NCBI GenBank assembly: GCA_031413495.1
Contig: JANOFE010000034.1
Coordinates: 1 to 64,000 of the forward strand
Direction: 5' to 3'
DNA: 64,000 nucleotides
From: JACMNW01 sp031413495
GTDB lineage: Bacteria; Pseudomonadota; Alphaproteobacteria; Rhodobacterales; Rhodobacteraceae
Both the position numbers and the translations under genes were made by a program. The notes under the pieces were generated by a model that saw only the letters and a program-made list of their open reading frames with translations, ran no database searches and was not told the origin of the DNA. Below, one piece after another: positions 42,077-51,397 of this stretch (positions within the stretch are counted from its first letter, which is position 1; every line of letters starts with the position of its first letter).

Positions 42077-43596
42077 TACAGACTCTCCAGAAAGGCAATA
42101 AGCGCTGCACGGTCGGGCTTTGGCAGGGCAAGCACGCCGTTGCGGGCGGCTTCCGCCTCGCCACCATGCCACAGGATCGCCTCGGTCAGATTGCGCGCGC
42201 GGCCATCGTGTAGAAAACGAGTATGGCCGCTGACCGTTTTGGTCAGGCCTATGCCCCAAAGCGGTGCTGTGCGCCATTCGCGGCCTGTGGCACGGGCTTC
42301 GGGGCGGTGGTCTGCCAGACCTTGCCCCATGTCGTGCAGCAACATGTCGGTGAAAGGCCAGATCAGCTGGAAACTTTGCTCTGGTTGATCCTTTAGGCGA
42401 TTGGTCACAAACTTGGGCTGGTGGCAGGAGGCACAACCAAGGTCGTAGAACAGCGCTTTACCCGCCAGCACTTGCGCATCGCCCAGGTTGCGGCGGGCGG
42501 GCACGCCGAGATTTCGGGAATAAAACGTTACCAGATCAAGGCTTTCACCGTCCACTTCCAGACCGTCGCGGATATCAGGCTCTTGCCCATCGGGGGCATT
42601 GCGGCAATCAGGCTGATGAGCGGTGCAATCGCCAGCGGGATCGGGGAACAGGGTGGTAGACAGCCCCATATCGCCGGAAAAGGCTGCTGCCGATTGGTGT
42701 CGGACCGTGGGCACCCCTGTCTTTAGGCCAAAACGGCCCAGCATGGGTGCTGCATGTTCGACCGACCAGACGATGTTGGCACGGCCAGAAATGCCGTCGC
42801 CGTTTTCATCATCCTCATCAGCTAACGCCAGAATATCTTCGGCGGGAATTGCCTCTAACAGACCGAGGCCAATCATCTGTGGGGCGATGCGGGGGGAAAG
42901 CATCAGCTTTGGGTGCAGCGCACCAAAGGTCGGGTCTGAAATGGCATAGGTCGGCGATTGCAGGGTGACAATTGTGCCATCAGCAAAAGTCATCGGCAGG
43001 TCGGTGTATGTGATGGCAATTTGTCCTTCGGCACTTTGGCCGGGGCTGGCGAAATCTTGCAGCTGGCTGCCATAGGTGGGGTCAGGCTGGTCTGCCAAAT
43101 AATCCGTTATCTCGACAATATTGGCGCCACCGGGGACTGACAGCCGCAGTAGCATCGACACCGCTTTGTCGCCTGCCCCTTCGGGCGGATGGCCACGGCC
43201 ATCTTTGATATGGCAATCCTGACAGGCGCGCGCGTTGTAAAGGGGGCCAAGGCCATCTGAGGCAAGGGTGGATGACGGGGATGCAACCCAGTTCTTGCGA
43301 AACAGGCCATTGCCGACTTTGAAATCCAGTTCCTGCGCAAAGGCAGTATTGCCAGAGGCTTGGGAAAACGCATCAGCTGTGTCGCGGGCGCGTACCGTCG
43401 CTGCCCCGGCGGGGGATGCTTCGAACGGTTCGGGTTTGGTGAAATCAGTTGTGGGCGCGGTAACGTCTGCTACCCGCGCCGTTTCAGCAGGGGTGCGTGG
43501 AATGACCGACAGGTGCCGGTCATCCAGACTTTCCGCATAGCCGTTTTGAGCCGCCAAAAGCAGACCGATAGCAAGCGAAAAGGCATGTCTTGTCAT
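42076..43596 (-). CDS. Di-haem cytochrome-like thiol oxidoreductase (DUF1111)
   Basis: A 506-residue secreted c-type cytochrome with signal MTRHAFSLAIGLLLAAQNGYAES and two CxxCH haem sites, CQDCH near 125 and CASCH near 390. DUF1111 proteins resemble the MauG/peroxidase group. Found between two imelysins, which points to oxidation or relay of iron in the periplasm; this is inference. Start ATG 43596, 59 bases after the upstream imelysin gene ends. Confidence 0.88.
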   Translation of the reverse strand: MTRHAFSLAIGLLLAAQNGYAESLDDRHLSVIPRTPAETARVADVTAPTTDFTKPEPFEASPAGAATVRARDTADAFSQASGNTAFAQELDFKVGNGLFRKNWVASPSSTLASDGLGPLYNARACQDCHIKDGRGHPPEGAGDKAVSMLLRLSVPGGANIVEITDYLADQPDPTYGSQLQDFASPGQSAEGQIAITYTDLPMTFADGTIVTLQSPTYAISDPTFGALHPKLMLSPRIAPQMIGLGLLEAIPAEDILALADEDDENGDGISGRANIVWSVEHAAPMLGRFGLKTGVPTVRHQSAAAFSGDMGLSTTLFPDPAGDCTAHQPDCRNAPDGQEPDIRDGLEVDGESLDLVTFYSRNLGVPARRNLGDAQVLAGKALFYDLGCASCHQPKFVTNRLKDQPEQSFQLIWPFTDMLLHDMGQGLADHRPEARATGREWRTAPLWGIGLTKTVSGHTRFLHDGRARNLTEAILWHGGEAEAARNGVLALPKPDRAALIAFLESL

Positions 43597-43655
43597 GGCA
43601 AAAACAACGGCTTTGACGAAATGATCAGGGCAAGGGGTGCCGCCCTGATCTGGGC

Positions 43656-44912
43656 TTACTGAAAGACCGCTTCAGGTCTGTCAAGGCTGTCAGACCCTTC
43701 GAACGCGATCTCGCCAATACCTAGCGCTGTCACCGCCCGTTCAATAGATGCAGTCTGTGTCACAAGCGCGTCCACCCCGCCCATGATCAACGCTTCGCCT
43801 TCGGCATTGCCGGTGGCCAGCATCTGATCATAGGCAAAGCCACCTTCTGCCGCCGATTTGATGGCATCAAGCGCCACCATCGTCGCCGCCAGTTCCGCTG
43901 TCAGCTGGGTGTTCAGACCAGCATCTGCCGCCGCCACCAATTCTGCCAGGGACGCGCCTTGCAGCACCGTGCCGTCAATCCGCGCATAGCGGCCCAGATA
44001 GACGTTTTGCACGCCGAGCCCGTCATAATAGTGGCTGTTGTGGGTATTGTCAGAAAAGCAGTCATGTTCTTCTTCCGGGTCGTTCAGCATCAGACCAAGT
44101 TTCATCCGCTCGCCCGCCTGTTCGCCGTAAGACAGACTGCCCATGCCGGTCAGCATGGCAGATATACCTGCGGCCGGGTCTGCGGTTACCGCCTTGCGGG
44201 CCTCGCCATCAGCACCCCATGCGGCGGCCATGTATTCAAGGTCCGTCACCAGCAGGGCGGTCGCCGATTGCAGATAGGCCGCTCGCCTGTCGCAATTGTC
44301 ACCCGTGCAGTCGGCACGAATCGCGTAATCCGTAAAGGGCCGCGCGCCTGCACCCGGGCCTGTGCCGTTAAGGTCTTGGCCCCACAGCAAAAACTCAATC
44401 GCATGATAGCCAGATGCCACGTTGGATTCGATTCCGTCCGCCTCTTGCAAGGTTCCAGAAATCAATTCAGGCGTGATTGCGGTTGCATCAATTTCGGTGC
44501 CGGACAGGGTGAATTTCGGTGTTGCAATCACATTCAGACCCGCGAAGGCGTTTTCTTCTGTAGCACCGCCGTAGGTTGCATCAACATAGTCGATCAGGCC
44601 TTCATCCAGCGGCCAAGCGTTTACCTTGCCCTCCCAGTCATCGACGATTGCATTGCCGAACCGAAACGCTTCGGATTGCTGGTACGGCGCGCGCGAGGCA
44701 AGCCATGCGGCCTTTGCGACGGCAAGGGTTTCGTCTGATGGGCTGGTAATCAATGTCTCCACCGCCGCCTGAAGCGTGCGCGCCGTGGTCAGGCTATCGC
44801 CATAAGTGGCTTCGGCGATATCGGCATAGGTCGCCACAACATCCGCCTGTTCGACTGCAAATGCGGGCAGCGCAGCAGAACACAGGATAGCGGCGATCAG
44901 GGTCAGTTTCAT
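43656..44912 (-). CDS. Imelysin family protein (second, GxHxxE type, IrpA-like)
   Basis: A 418-residue secreted helical protein with signal MKLTLIAAILCSAALPAFAVE. It has the classical GxHxxE motif (GYHAIEFLLWGQDL) and the tandem imelysin fold, as in iron-regulated protein A of cyanobacteria and ICMP-like proteins. It probably binds iron or an iron complex in the periplasm. It follows hemP by 38 bases, so iron control of the whole cassette is likely. Confidence 0.9.
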   Translation of the reverse strand: MKLTLIAAILCSAALPAFAVEQADVVATYADIAEATYGDSLTTARTLQAAVETLITSPSDETLAVAKAAWLASRAPYQQSEAFRFGNAIVDDWEGKVNAWPLDEGLIDYVDATYGGATEENAFAGLNVIATPKFTLSGTEIDATAITPELISGTLQEADGIESNVASGYHAIEFLLWGQDLNGTGPGAGARPFTDYAIRADCTGDNCDRRAAYLQSATALLVTDLEYMAAAWGADGEARKAVTADPAAGISAMLTGMGSLSYGEQAGERMKLGLMLNDPEEEHDCFSDNTHNSHYYDGLGVQNVYLGRYARIDGTVLQGASLAELVAAADAGLNTQLTAELAATMVALDAIKSAAEGGFAYDQMLATGNAEGEALIMGGVDALVTQTASIERAVTALGIGEIAFEGSDSLDRPEAVFQ

Positions 44913-44950
44913 CAGGGCCTCGTTGGGGTTCAGGGGCGCAAGGAACGCCG

Positions 44951-45112
44951 TTACTTGGTCAGAATAAGCTTGCCCGCACGCGTGATGCGCAGGCTGTAGA
45001 CCTGCCCGTTCAGCACGATGCGCGCTTGCACGCCGCCTTCGGTCAAGCTGAGTGCGCTGTGTACGGGGGTGACATCTTGGATGTGTGACGCCAGATCAAC
45101 GGAAATGTTCAT
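44951..45112 (-). CDS. hemP: Hemin uptake protein HemP
   Basis: A 53-residue protein, MNISVDLASHIQDV to the C-terminus YSLRITRAGKLILTK, the latter being the signature of the HemP family (usually 45-65 residues, found ahead of haem or iron uptake genes). The start ATG 45112 has AAGG seven bases upstream. It leads the imelysin cassette. The 170 bases between it and metG must hold the promoter; I saw no convincing Fur, Irr or RirA box, although ATTC-N9-GAAT lies in that stretch. Confidence 0.9.
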   Translation of the reverse strand: MNISVDLASHIQDVTPVHSALSLTEGGVQARIVLNGQVYSLRITRAGKLILTK

Positions 45113-45282
45113 GCCATGGCCTTTTCCAAACAGGTTAAACCGGGCTAATCCTTTGGACGGCTAGGCATTAAATAAAAGGTGAGTGAAAACATCGGATTTG
45201 TAAAGGTGATTCTTTTAGTCGGAATATAAAACAGGCGATATCTGGGCATGGCGGACAAGCGCCAGCCCGAGATTTGCGGATG

Positions 45283-47001
45283 CTAGGCGCGAATTCCCGA
45301 AAACCGTTGTTGCCAATCAACACGTTCTTCATCGGTGATTTTGCGAAACAGGTTTTCGGGCACCGCAAATCCATGGCCTGCGGGCAAACTGGCCAGGCTT
45401 TGCGCCACATCTTCGGGCCAGGCCCAATCATCCGACCCCATCGCCTGCATCATGCTGGCCGATGCATCCGGGATAAATGGCCGTGAGATGACGGCATAAA
45501 GCCGGATCAGGTTCATCGCCAAACGGATCATCGCGGCGGCTTGTTCCGGGTCAGTTTTCACGACTGTCCACGGGGCGGCGGCTTGCAGATATTCGTTGCC
45601 CGCCACCCAAAGCCCGCGCAATTCGATTGCTGCCTTGCGCACCTCCATCGCTTCCATGTAGCCTTCGTAAGCGCGCAGTTTATGGGATAGGTCAGCGATC
45701 AGTGCCGTTTCACGGTCGCCGTAGTTGCCGCCCGCCGGAATTGTATCGCCGAATTTGGACAGTGCAAATTTGGTAACACGGCTGACAAGGTTACCAAGCA
45801 CATCGGCCAGATCTTTGTTGACCGACGCTTGGAAATTTTCCCATGTAAATTCGCTATCCGCGCTTTCAGGCGCGTGGGAAAGCAGCCACCAACGCCAGTA
45901 GTCAGACGGCAGGATCGACAGCGCCTGATCCATGAAAATGCCGCGGCCAGCGGAGGTGGAAAACTGGCCGCCGTCGTAGTTCAGGTAATTGAACGATTTG
46001 ATGTAATCGACCAGCTTCCAAGGCTCGGCCGATCCCATGATGGTGGCGGGAAAGCTAAGTGTATGGAAAGGCACATTATCTTTGCCCATGAACTGGAAAT
46101 ATTTGACGTCATCGGCGCCCTTGTCGGTGCGCCACCAACGTTCCCATGCCGCATCGGGCTTGCCATTTGCATCGGCCCATTCTGCGGTGGCTGCGATATA
46201 TTCAATGGGGGCGTCGAACCAGACGTAGAACACTTTGCCCTCCATCCCCGGCCACGGAAATTCGCCGCGCTGAACCGGCACGCCCCAGTGCAGATCGCGG
46301 GTGATGCCCCGGTCTTGCAAACCGTCGCCGTCGTTCAGCCATTTCTTAGCAATCGAGGTCGTCAGGATCGGCCAATCGGTTTTGCTGTCAATCCACGCCT
46401 CCAGCTTGTCGCGCAAGGCGCGCTGGCGCAGGTACAAATGCTTGGTTTCACGCACTTCAAGGTCGGTCGATCCGGAAATAGTGGACCGTGGGTTGATCAG
46501 ATCGGTGGGATCAAGCTGTTTTGTGCAGTTTTCACATTGATCGCCGCGGGCCGAGGTATACCCACAATTCGGGCAGGTGCCGGTGATATAGCGGTCCGGC
46601 AAAAAGCGGTTGTCGGTGATGGAAAACATCTGCTTTTCCGAGACTTCTTCGATCAGCCCGGCATCGGCCAGTTTGCCCGCGAAATGCTGTGTGAGATGGC
46701 GGTTGCGCAGGCTGGAGGATCGGCCAAAATGATCGAACGACAGCCGAAAACCATCGGCGATGCCCCTTTGCACGGTGTGCATGGCAGCGCAAAACTGTTC
46801 GACAGGCTGACCAGCCTTGGCGGCGGCAAGTTCGGCAGGCGTGCCATGTTCATCGGTGGCGCAAATGAACATCACCTCGTGGCCGCGACCGCGCATGTAC
46901 CGCGCGAACAGATCAGCAGGCAGTTGGCTGCCCACCAGATTGCCCAAGTGCTTGATCCCGTTGATATAGGGAATGGCCGATGTGATCAGAATGCGTGCCA
47001 T
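45283..47001 (-). CDS. metG: Methionyl-tRNA synthetase
   Basis: A 572-residue class I synthetase. ILITSAIPYINGIKHLGNL carries the HIGH-type site, with zinc ligands CPNCGYTSARGDQC and ENC, and WFDAPIEYIAAT. The KMSKS position reads QFSTSAGRG, a KFSTS-like variant of alphaproteobacterial MetRS. There is no C-terminal tRNA-binding extension. ATG 47001 opens MARILITSAIPY; the frame reaches 47088 without family likeness. Confidence 0.96.
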   Translation of the reverse strand: MARILITSAIPYINGIKHLGNLVGSQLPADLFARYMRGRGHEVMFICATDEHGTPAELAAAKAGQPVEQFCAAMHTVQRGIADGFRLSFDHFGRSSSLRNRHLTQHFAGKLADAGLIEEVSEKQMFSITDNRFLPDRYITGTCPNCGYTSARGDQCENCTKQLDPTDLINPRSTISGSTDLEVRETKHLYLRQRALRDKLEAWIDSKTDWPILTTSIAKKWLNDGDGLQDRGITRDLHWGVPVQRGEFPWPGMEGKVFYVWFDAPIEYIAATAEWADANGKPDAAWERWWRTDKGADDVKYFQFMGKDNVPFHTLSFPATIMGSAEPWKLVDYIKSFNYLNYDGGQFSTSAGRGIFMDQALSILPSDYWRWWLLSHAPESADSEFTWENFQASVNKDLADVLGNLVSRVTKFALSKFGDTIPAGGNYGDRETALIADLSHKLRAYEGYMEAMEVRKAAIELRGLWVAGNEYLQAAAPWTVVKTDPEQAAAMIRLAMNLIRLYAVISRPFIPDASASMMQAMGSDDWAWPEDVAQSLASLPAGHGFAVPENLFRKITDEERVDWQQRFSGIRA

Positions 47002-47110
47002 GATGCGCCTTTCGGAGTGTTCGTCCCCCTTTAGCGCAGGTCGCGGTGAAGGGCCAGACGGGATGCCAGCAGATCGGCGGGCGTTCACAAAGCCAAAAGT
47101 GCGGCTGTGA

Positions 47111-47647
47111 TTAGCGTTTACCGGAGATCATTCGCGTCAAGGTGCCGTCACCTTCTATTTCGCGTTTCATTGCGCCAAGAATATGCAGGAATATCAAGCC
47201 AAACAGCAGTTTGGTCAGGACACCATGCGCGGCAAACCCGCGCTTTTCCCAAAGTTCTGATACCGGCGCAATGGGGGGCAACACCCAGCGGTCAAACAGC
47301 ATCACATCAATGCCGGTGGCAGAGCTGGCAAACCAGCCTGACAGGGGGATCAGGATCAAAAGAATATAAAACATCGCATGGGCGGCGCGTGCGGCCCAAG
47401 CCGAAGATTGCCCAATAGGGCGAGGGGGCGGGCTGAACCGGTGCCAAGCCATGCGCAGAACCACAAGCGCCAGAATAAGAATTCCAAGCGTCTTGTGCAG
47501 CCCGTAAAGGTAAAGCGTCGATAAATCAGGCTTCAAATCCGCAATGCGGTTGCCAAGCGCCAGCATGAAGATCACGCCAACTGCCATGGACCAGTGCAAC
47601 ACCCGGCTGATCAGGCCAAAGCTGTCTTCCGTATTCCGTAGAATCAT
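47111..47647 (-). CDS. Cytochrome b561
   Basis: A 178-residue four-helix di-haem b membrane protein. Histidines stand in SRVLHWSMAVG, YGLHKTLGI, AARAAHAMFYILL and AHGVLTKLLFGLIFLHI, the usual b561 positions. It probably passes electrons between quinol and a periplasmic partner. Its start is three bases after the YceI gene stop, and b561-YceI pairing is common in this group. Confidence 0.92.
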   Translation of the reverse strand: MILRNTEDSFGLISRVLHWSMAVGVIFMLALGNRIADLKPDLSTLYLYGLHKTLGILILALVVLRMAWHRFSPPPRPIGQSSAWAARAAHAMFYILLILIPLSGWFASSATGIDVMLFDRWVLPPIAPVSELWEKRGFAAHGVLTKLLFGLIFLHILGAMKREIEGDGTLTRMISGKR

Positions 47648-47650
47648 TTG

Positions 47651-48226
47651 TCAGTTCACCCGTGCAATGCGCGCCAGAATATCCAGACGCACCTCATCGC
47701 CGACCATATCTGCCCAGCCTGTCGCCCCATAAGTGCTGCGCAGAACGGCCCCTGTCAACCTGATCGAAAGATGGCTTAGGTCACCCGCCTCGGTGCCCTT
47801 TTGGCGATAGATATGCGCATCAAGCACCATCGGTTGCCGCACCCCGCGAATGGTAAGCCAGCCTGAAACCTTTGCGCCGTCGCCCGCCGATTTCACCGAT
47901 GTGCTGATAAAACTGATTTGCGGATGATTGCCCGTATCCAGCACTTTTGGCCCCTTCATTGCCTGTGCCGCAAAAGGAAAGCTGGCCTCTGCCCCAGAAG
48001 CATCCAGGGTGACGGCAACTTTGCAATTGGCGAGGCTTTGAAAATCCAAAGTCAAATCGGCTTGCGTGATCGGCATGTGACCAGAAATCTGGTCTTTGCC
48101 AAAATCCGTCTCAAACGCCACCGTTGATGATGCAGGTTCCAGCACATAATGTGCCGGCGCGGCGCACACAGGACTGGCCAATGCCAGCAAGATGCAGAAA
48201 AGACGCTTGAAACCGATGATAGTCAT
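47651..48226 (-). CDS. YceI-like periplasmic protein
   Basis: A 191-residue secreted lipocalin-like barrel. Signal peptide about 1-22 (FCILLALASPVCAAPA), then HYVLEPASSTVAFETDFGKDQISGHM and VSGWLTIRGVRQPMVLD, the YceI family pattern. Relatives bind polyisoprenoids such as quinone-like lipids. First gene of a two-gene operon with cytochrome b561. Confidence 0.9.
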   Translation of the reverse strand: MTIIGFKRLFCILLALASPVCAAPAHYVLEPASSTVAFETDFGKDQISGHMPITQADLTLDFQSLANCKVAVTLDASGAEASFPFAAQAMKGPKVLDTGNHPQISFISTSVKSAGDGAKVSGWLTIRGVRQPMVLDAHIYRQKGTEAGDLSHLSIRLTGAVLRSTYGATGWADMVGDEVRLDILARIARVN

Positions 48227-48382
48227 ACGCCACCTCCTATTTCGCTAAGATTAGCACGCTTTTGATTGGGTATCTTGATCACGTTATCAAGATCGGCAAG
48301 CCTGCGGTTTGCTTCATGCCGCCACTGGCCTTGTTATCCCAGCTTGTGCCGCTAGGCTTGTGGAAATTGACAGGAGCAGGCG

Positions 48383-49420
48383 ATGAAATACGTTCCCCTT
48401 GGTGACACCGGCCTTTCCGTGTCTGCCCTTTGCCTAGGCACAATGACCTGGGGAAGCCATAATACCGAGGCCGAAGGTCATGCGCAGATGGACCTTGCCA
48501 TGGATCACGGCGTTACGTTTTGGGACACGGCGGAAATGTATCCAAGTAACCCCGTGCGCGTTGAAACGGTTGGGCATACTGAGGCGATCATCGGATCGTG
48601 GTTTGCCAAATCGCGCCGTCGCGATCAGGTGATCCTTGCCTCGAAAGTGTCGGGCGGCGGGCAATCTGTTACAAACAGCCCTGCCATTTCTGGGGCTGTT
48701 CTAAGGGCGGGTGTTGAAGGGTCGCTGCGCCGGTTGCAGACCGACTACATTGATCTGTTTCAGTTGCACTGGCCGAACCGGGGTGATTATCATTTTCGTA
48801 AAATCTGGAATTATTCGCCGTCGGCTGACCGCGAGGGTGTAACGGCACACATGACCGATGTGCTTGAAACGGCTGCCGCGCTGATCACCGAAGGCAAGAT
48901 CCGTCACATTGGTTTGTCGAATGAAACGGTGTGGGGGGCGGCGCGCTGGTTGCATTTGGCCAAAGCGCTTGGCCTGCCGCGCATGGTGACGGTTCAGAAT
49001 GAATATTCTTTGCTGTGCAGACAGTTTGACAGCGATTGGGCCGAGCTTTCGGTGATGGAAAATGTGCCGCTTTTGGCGTTTTCGCCGCTTGCAGCGGGGT
49101 TACTGTCAGGCAAATACGCGGGCGATGTCACGCCCGAAAGCACCCGCCGCAGCCACACTCCTGATCTGGGTGGTCGGATCACACCTTATGTATTTGAGGC
49201 CGTTGCTGCCTATATGGGCATTGCAGCACACCACCGGATAAATCCGTGCCAAATGGCCATCGCATGGTGCATGACGCGGCCTTTTCCGGTGATCCCGATC
49301 ATCGGTGCCACAAGTGTGGCCCAGTTGGCAAACAACATCGCCGCAGCTGACCTGACGCTCTCTAGCGCCGTATTGGCAGAAATTGCTGCAGTTCACCGAA
49401 CCTATCCCGCCCCGTACTGA
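48383..49420 (+). CDS. tas: Aldo/keto reductase (Tas-like)
   Basis: A 345-residue NADP-dependent aldo/keto reductase close to E. coli Tas, including LGTMTWGSHNTEAEGHAQ, DTAEMYPSNPV (catalytic Asp and Tyr), ASKVSG (Lys) and FQLHWPNR (His). The physiological substrate is unknown. GGAG precedes ATG 48383. It stands alone, divergent from yceI-b561. Confidence 0.92.
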   Translation: MKYVPLGDTGLSVSALCLGTMTWGSHNTEAEGHAQMDLAMDHGVTFWDTAEMYPSNPVRVETVGHTEAIIGSWFAKSRRRDQVILASKVSGGGQSVTNSPAISGAVLRAGVEGSLRRLQTDYIDLFQLHWPNRGDYHFRKIWNYSPSADREGVTAHMTDVLETAAALITEGKIRHIGLSNETVWGAARWLHLAKALGLPRMVTVQNEYSLLCRQFDSDWAELSVMENVPLLAFSPLAAGLLSGKYAGDVTPESTRRSHTPDLGGRITPYVFEAVAAYMGIAAHHRINPCQMAIAWCMTRPFPVIPIIGATSVAQLANNIAAADLTLSSAVLAEIAAVHRTYPAPY

Positions 49421-49485
49421 CAACCCTTGCGCACAGGCTTGCGATAGGGCCAATTAAAATTTCATCTTGTCCACCGAAAGCGCCA

Positions 49486-49980
49486 ATGTCCCCAAGTCGA
49501 TTTATCTTTATCGTGCTTTTGCCGTTTCTGGTGGCGTGCAAGCTGTTGCCCGAAGGCCAGGGCCAACCGCCACAAAATTCAGCCGCACCGACAGAGGTTG
49601 CAACCGATACACTTTCCCAGCCCGCAGCGGCCAAAGTTCGGCCAAAACCACGGCCATCAGCGCCTTCGCAGGCTGCCTTGGACGGGGAAGTAGCTGCGGC
49701 TTCTGCGACCGAGGTGCCGATGGTTGACCCGGTTGCTGTGAAAACCAAGGCGCAGATCACTTGTGAAAAGCAGGGCGGAAATTGGGATGAGGCAGGGAAA
49801 ACCGGTGCCAAAGCGTGCTTCAAACGCACGCGTGACGCGGGAAAACAATGCCGCAAGCAAAGCACCTGCGAGTCTGTTTGTCTTGCCCGGTCTGGCACTT
49901 GCGCGCCGGTAAAGCCCCTATTTGGTTGCAACGATATTTTGCAGGATGACGGAACGCGCGTGACGCTATGCGTGGATTGA
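49486..49980 (+). CDS. Cysteine-rich predicted lipoprotein
   Basis: A 164-residue protein I cannot name. The start MSPSRFIFIVLLPFLVACK has a lipobox (LVAC, Cys18). A Pro/Ala-rich linker (about 25-90) leads to a C-terminal domain of about 60 residues with eight cysteines (ITCEKQGGNW, CRKQSTCESVCLARSGTC, FGCND), probably disulfide-bonded outside the cytoplasm. The end overlaps the lipocalin gene by 13 bases, so both are made together. Confidence 0.72.
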   Translation: MSPSRFIFIVLLPFLVACKLLPEGQGQPPQNSAAPTEVATDTLSQPAAAKVRPKPRPSAPSQAALDGEVAAASATEVPMVDPVAVKTKAQITCEKQGGNWDEAGKTGAKACFKRTRDAGKQCRKQSTCESVCLARSGTCAPVKPLFGCNDILQDDGTRVTLCVD

Positions 49981-50483
49981 TCGTAGCGCTTTGCGCGGTT
50001 GTCGCTGCCTGCACACCAAAGACGGTGACAGATAACGGCGTTTATCGTGATGCGGCGTCACCGATTTATTCTATTGCAGCCTTTGATCAGGGGCGGCTTG
50101 CAGGGCGCTGGGATCAGGTTGCTGCTTTTACACCAAAGGCCAAAGTCGGGTGTCGCCCCGGCGGAGCAGAGTTTGCACGCAAGGCCGATGCACTGCATCT
50201 GACTTACCGGTTGTGCCTGTCAGGTCGAAATGTGGCGGGAGCAGGGACAATTGCTGCAACCGGACCTGGCCGTTTTGCCATCGCAGGCAAAGACGGCGTC
50301 GATCAAGATTGGTGGGTGCTTTGGGTCGATGAAGGCTACCGCACACTGGTGATCGGCAACCCGTCGGGGACATTTGGTTTTATCTTGAACCAAGGCAAAA
50401 CGCTGCCTGCAGACAGATTGCAAGCCGCGCGCGAGGTGTTGGATTTCAACGGCTATAACGTTGAAACACTTATCGTTTATTAA
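49968..50483 (+). CDS. Lipocalin-family lipoprotein (Blc-like)
   Basis: A 171-residue lipoprotein: signal MRGLIVALCAVVAACTP with lipobox VAAC. The lipocalin segment G-R-W is GRLAGRWDQVAAF, and the late strands DEGYRTLVIGNPSGTFGFILNQ match bacterial outer-membrane lipocalins. It may carry lipids or lysophospholipids. Translationally coupled to the preceding lipoprotein. Confidence 0.8.
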   Translation: MRGLIVALCAVVAACTPKTVTDNGVYRDAASPIYSIAAFDQGRLAGRWDQVAAFTPKAKVGCRPGGAEFARKADALHLTYRLCLSGRNVAGAGTIAATGPGRFAIAGKDGVDQDWWVLWVDEGYRTLVIGNPSGTFGFILNQGKTLPADRLQAAREVLDFNGYNVETLIVY

Positions 50484-50496
50484 CCTGAATGGTGTT

Positions 50497-51348
50497 TCAA
50501 CTGGCGTCGATTTTTACCCTCAGCCCGCGCAAATGATCGCCCACATCGCGCGCGCTTAAGCTTGCTTCGCGCACCAGCCAGTCAAAATGTGCGCTGACTT
50601 TGGTGACCCGCGCTGAATCGCGAAAGGCAATGTAATGGCGGCCCAGATACACCACCGCCAACAGCGGGCCGAACACGGTGACTGGGGCAGAAAATACGCG
50701 CCGGGCATCAAAAAGATAAAGCCGAAGTGACGGGTAAAGCTGATCACATAACGTGATCAGGCGGTCCATCTGTTCAAACCTCACGGCTGCTGGCAGTCCG
50801 TCATAATACCCAGTTGCGCTGGCGAAGGCGGCAACTTCGTGCATTGGCAGCGCAATTTCATAGTCCGACCGCGCACCGCGCATCCAAGCCAGGCGGTCCT
50901 CAAACGCGCCAAGGGCTTGTTCAGCGGTTCGGCCAAGTTGCGGCCTGTATTCCCATTCGACCATAGCGCGGGTTTTCAACATATCCGGCAGCGTGGCTGG
51001 CACATGGCGAATTTTATAACCGGCGGCTTCGCGGTGCCACCCAAAGATCGTCTCGTCAATCAGGGCGCGGGGCGCCTCGGTGATGGTCAATGATGTAGCC
51101 AGCAGATCGGCCAGCGGTTCGGGACGCTCTGACAGGCCCAACAGCCAATCGGCACTGATGCCAAGCGTAGCGGCGCAGTCGGCGGCCAGTTGTGCATTGG
51201 GCAGCCGAGTGCCGGGAGCAAGCAGTTGCGAAACGGTTGACCTATCGACCTTTACCGCGCGCGACAGGGCACTTTGGGAAAGGCCGCGTTCCGTCATAGC
51301 CTCGGCCAGACGAGTTTTGAAAAGGTCAGCACGATCGCGTTTGTCCAT
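50497..51348 (-). CDS. XRE-family transcriptional regulator
   Basis: A 283-residue protein with an N-terminal Cro/CI helix-turn-helix (about 10-70: RLAEAMTERGLSQSALSRAVKVDRSTVSQLL). The ~200-residue C-terminal part is a larger domain I do not recognise (RAMVEWEYRPQLGRTAEQALGAFEDR), possibly ligand binding. Divergent from a desaturase gene. A GCAACA-N12-TGTTGC inverted repeat lies 26 bases upstream of its start and is a candidate operator. Confidence 0.85.
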   Translation of the reverse strand: MDKRDRADLFKTRLAEAMTERGLSQSALSRAVKVDRSTVSQLLAPGTRLPNAQLAADCAATLGISADWLLGLSERPEPLADLLATSLTITEAPRALIDETIFGWHREAAGYKIRHVPATLPDMLKTRAMVEWEYRPQLGRTAEQALGAFEDRLAWMRGARSDYEIALPMHEVAAFASATGYYDGLPAAVRFEQMDRLITLCDQLYPSLRLYLFDARRVFSAPVTVFGPLLAVVYLGRHYIAFRDSARVTKVSAHFDWLVREASLSARDVGDHLRGLRVKIDAS

Positions 51349-51373
51349 AATACCTTGCTTTCGGTGATTTAAC

Positions 51374-51397
51374 GCAACAATGTTTATTTAGTGTTGC
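51374..51397. promoter_or_regulatory. Inverted repeat GCAACA-N12-TGTTGC, candidate operator
   Basis: Perfect six-base arms in the 107-base gap between the divergent XRE regulator and desaturase genes. The 24-base span fits a dimeric HTH protein. Function is inferred from position. Confidence 0.45.

Noticed and set aside
42077..42436. N-terminal extension of the first imelysin gene to 42436
   Set aside because: It overlaps the DUF1111 gene in another frame; the signal peptide begins at ATG 42076.
45113..45282. Fur, Irr or RirA box upstream of hemP
   Set aside because: Only a weak ATTC-N9-GAAT inverted repeat was found; too short to claim a regulator.
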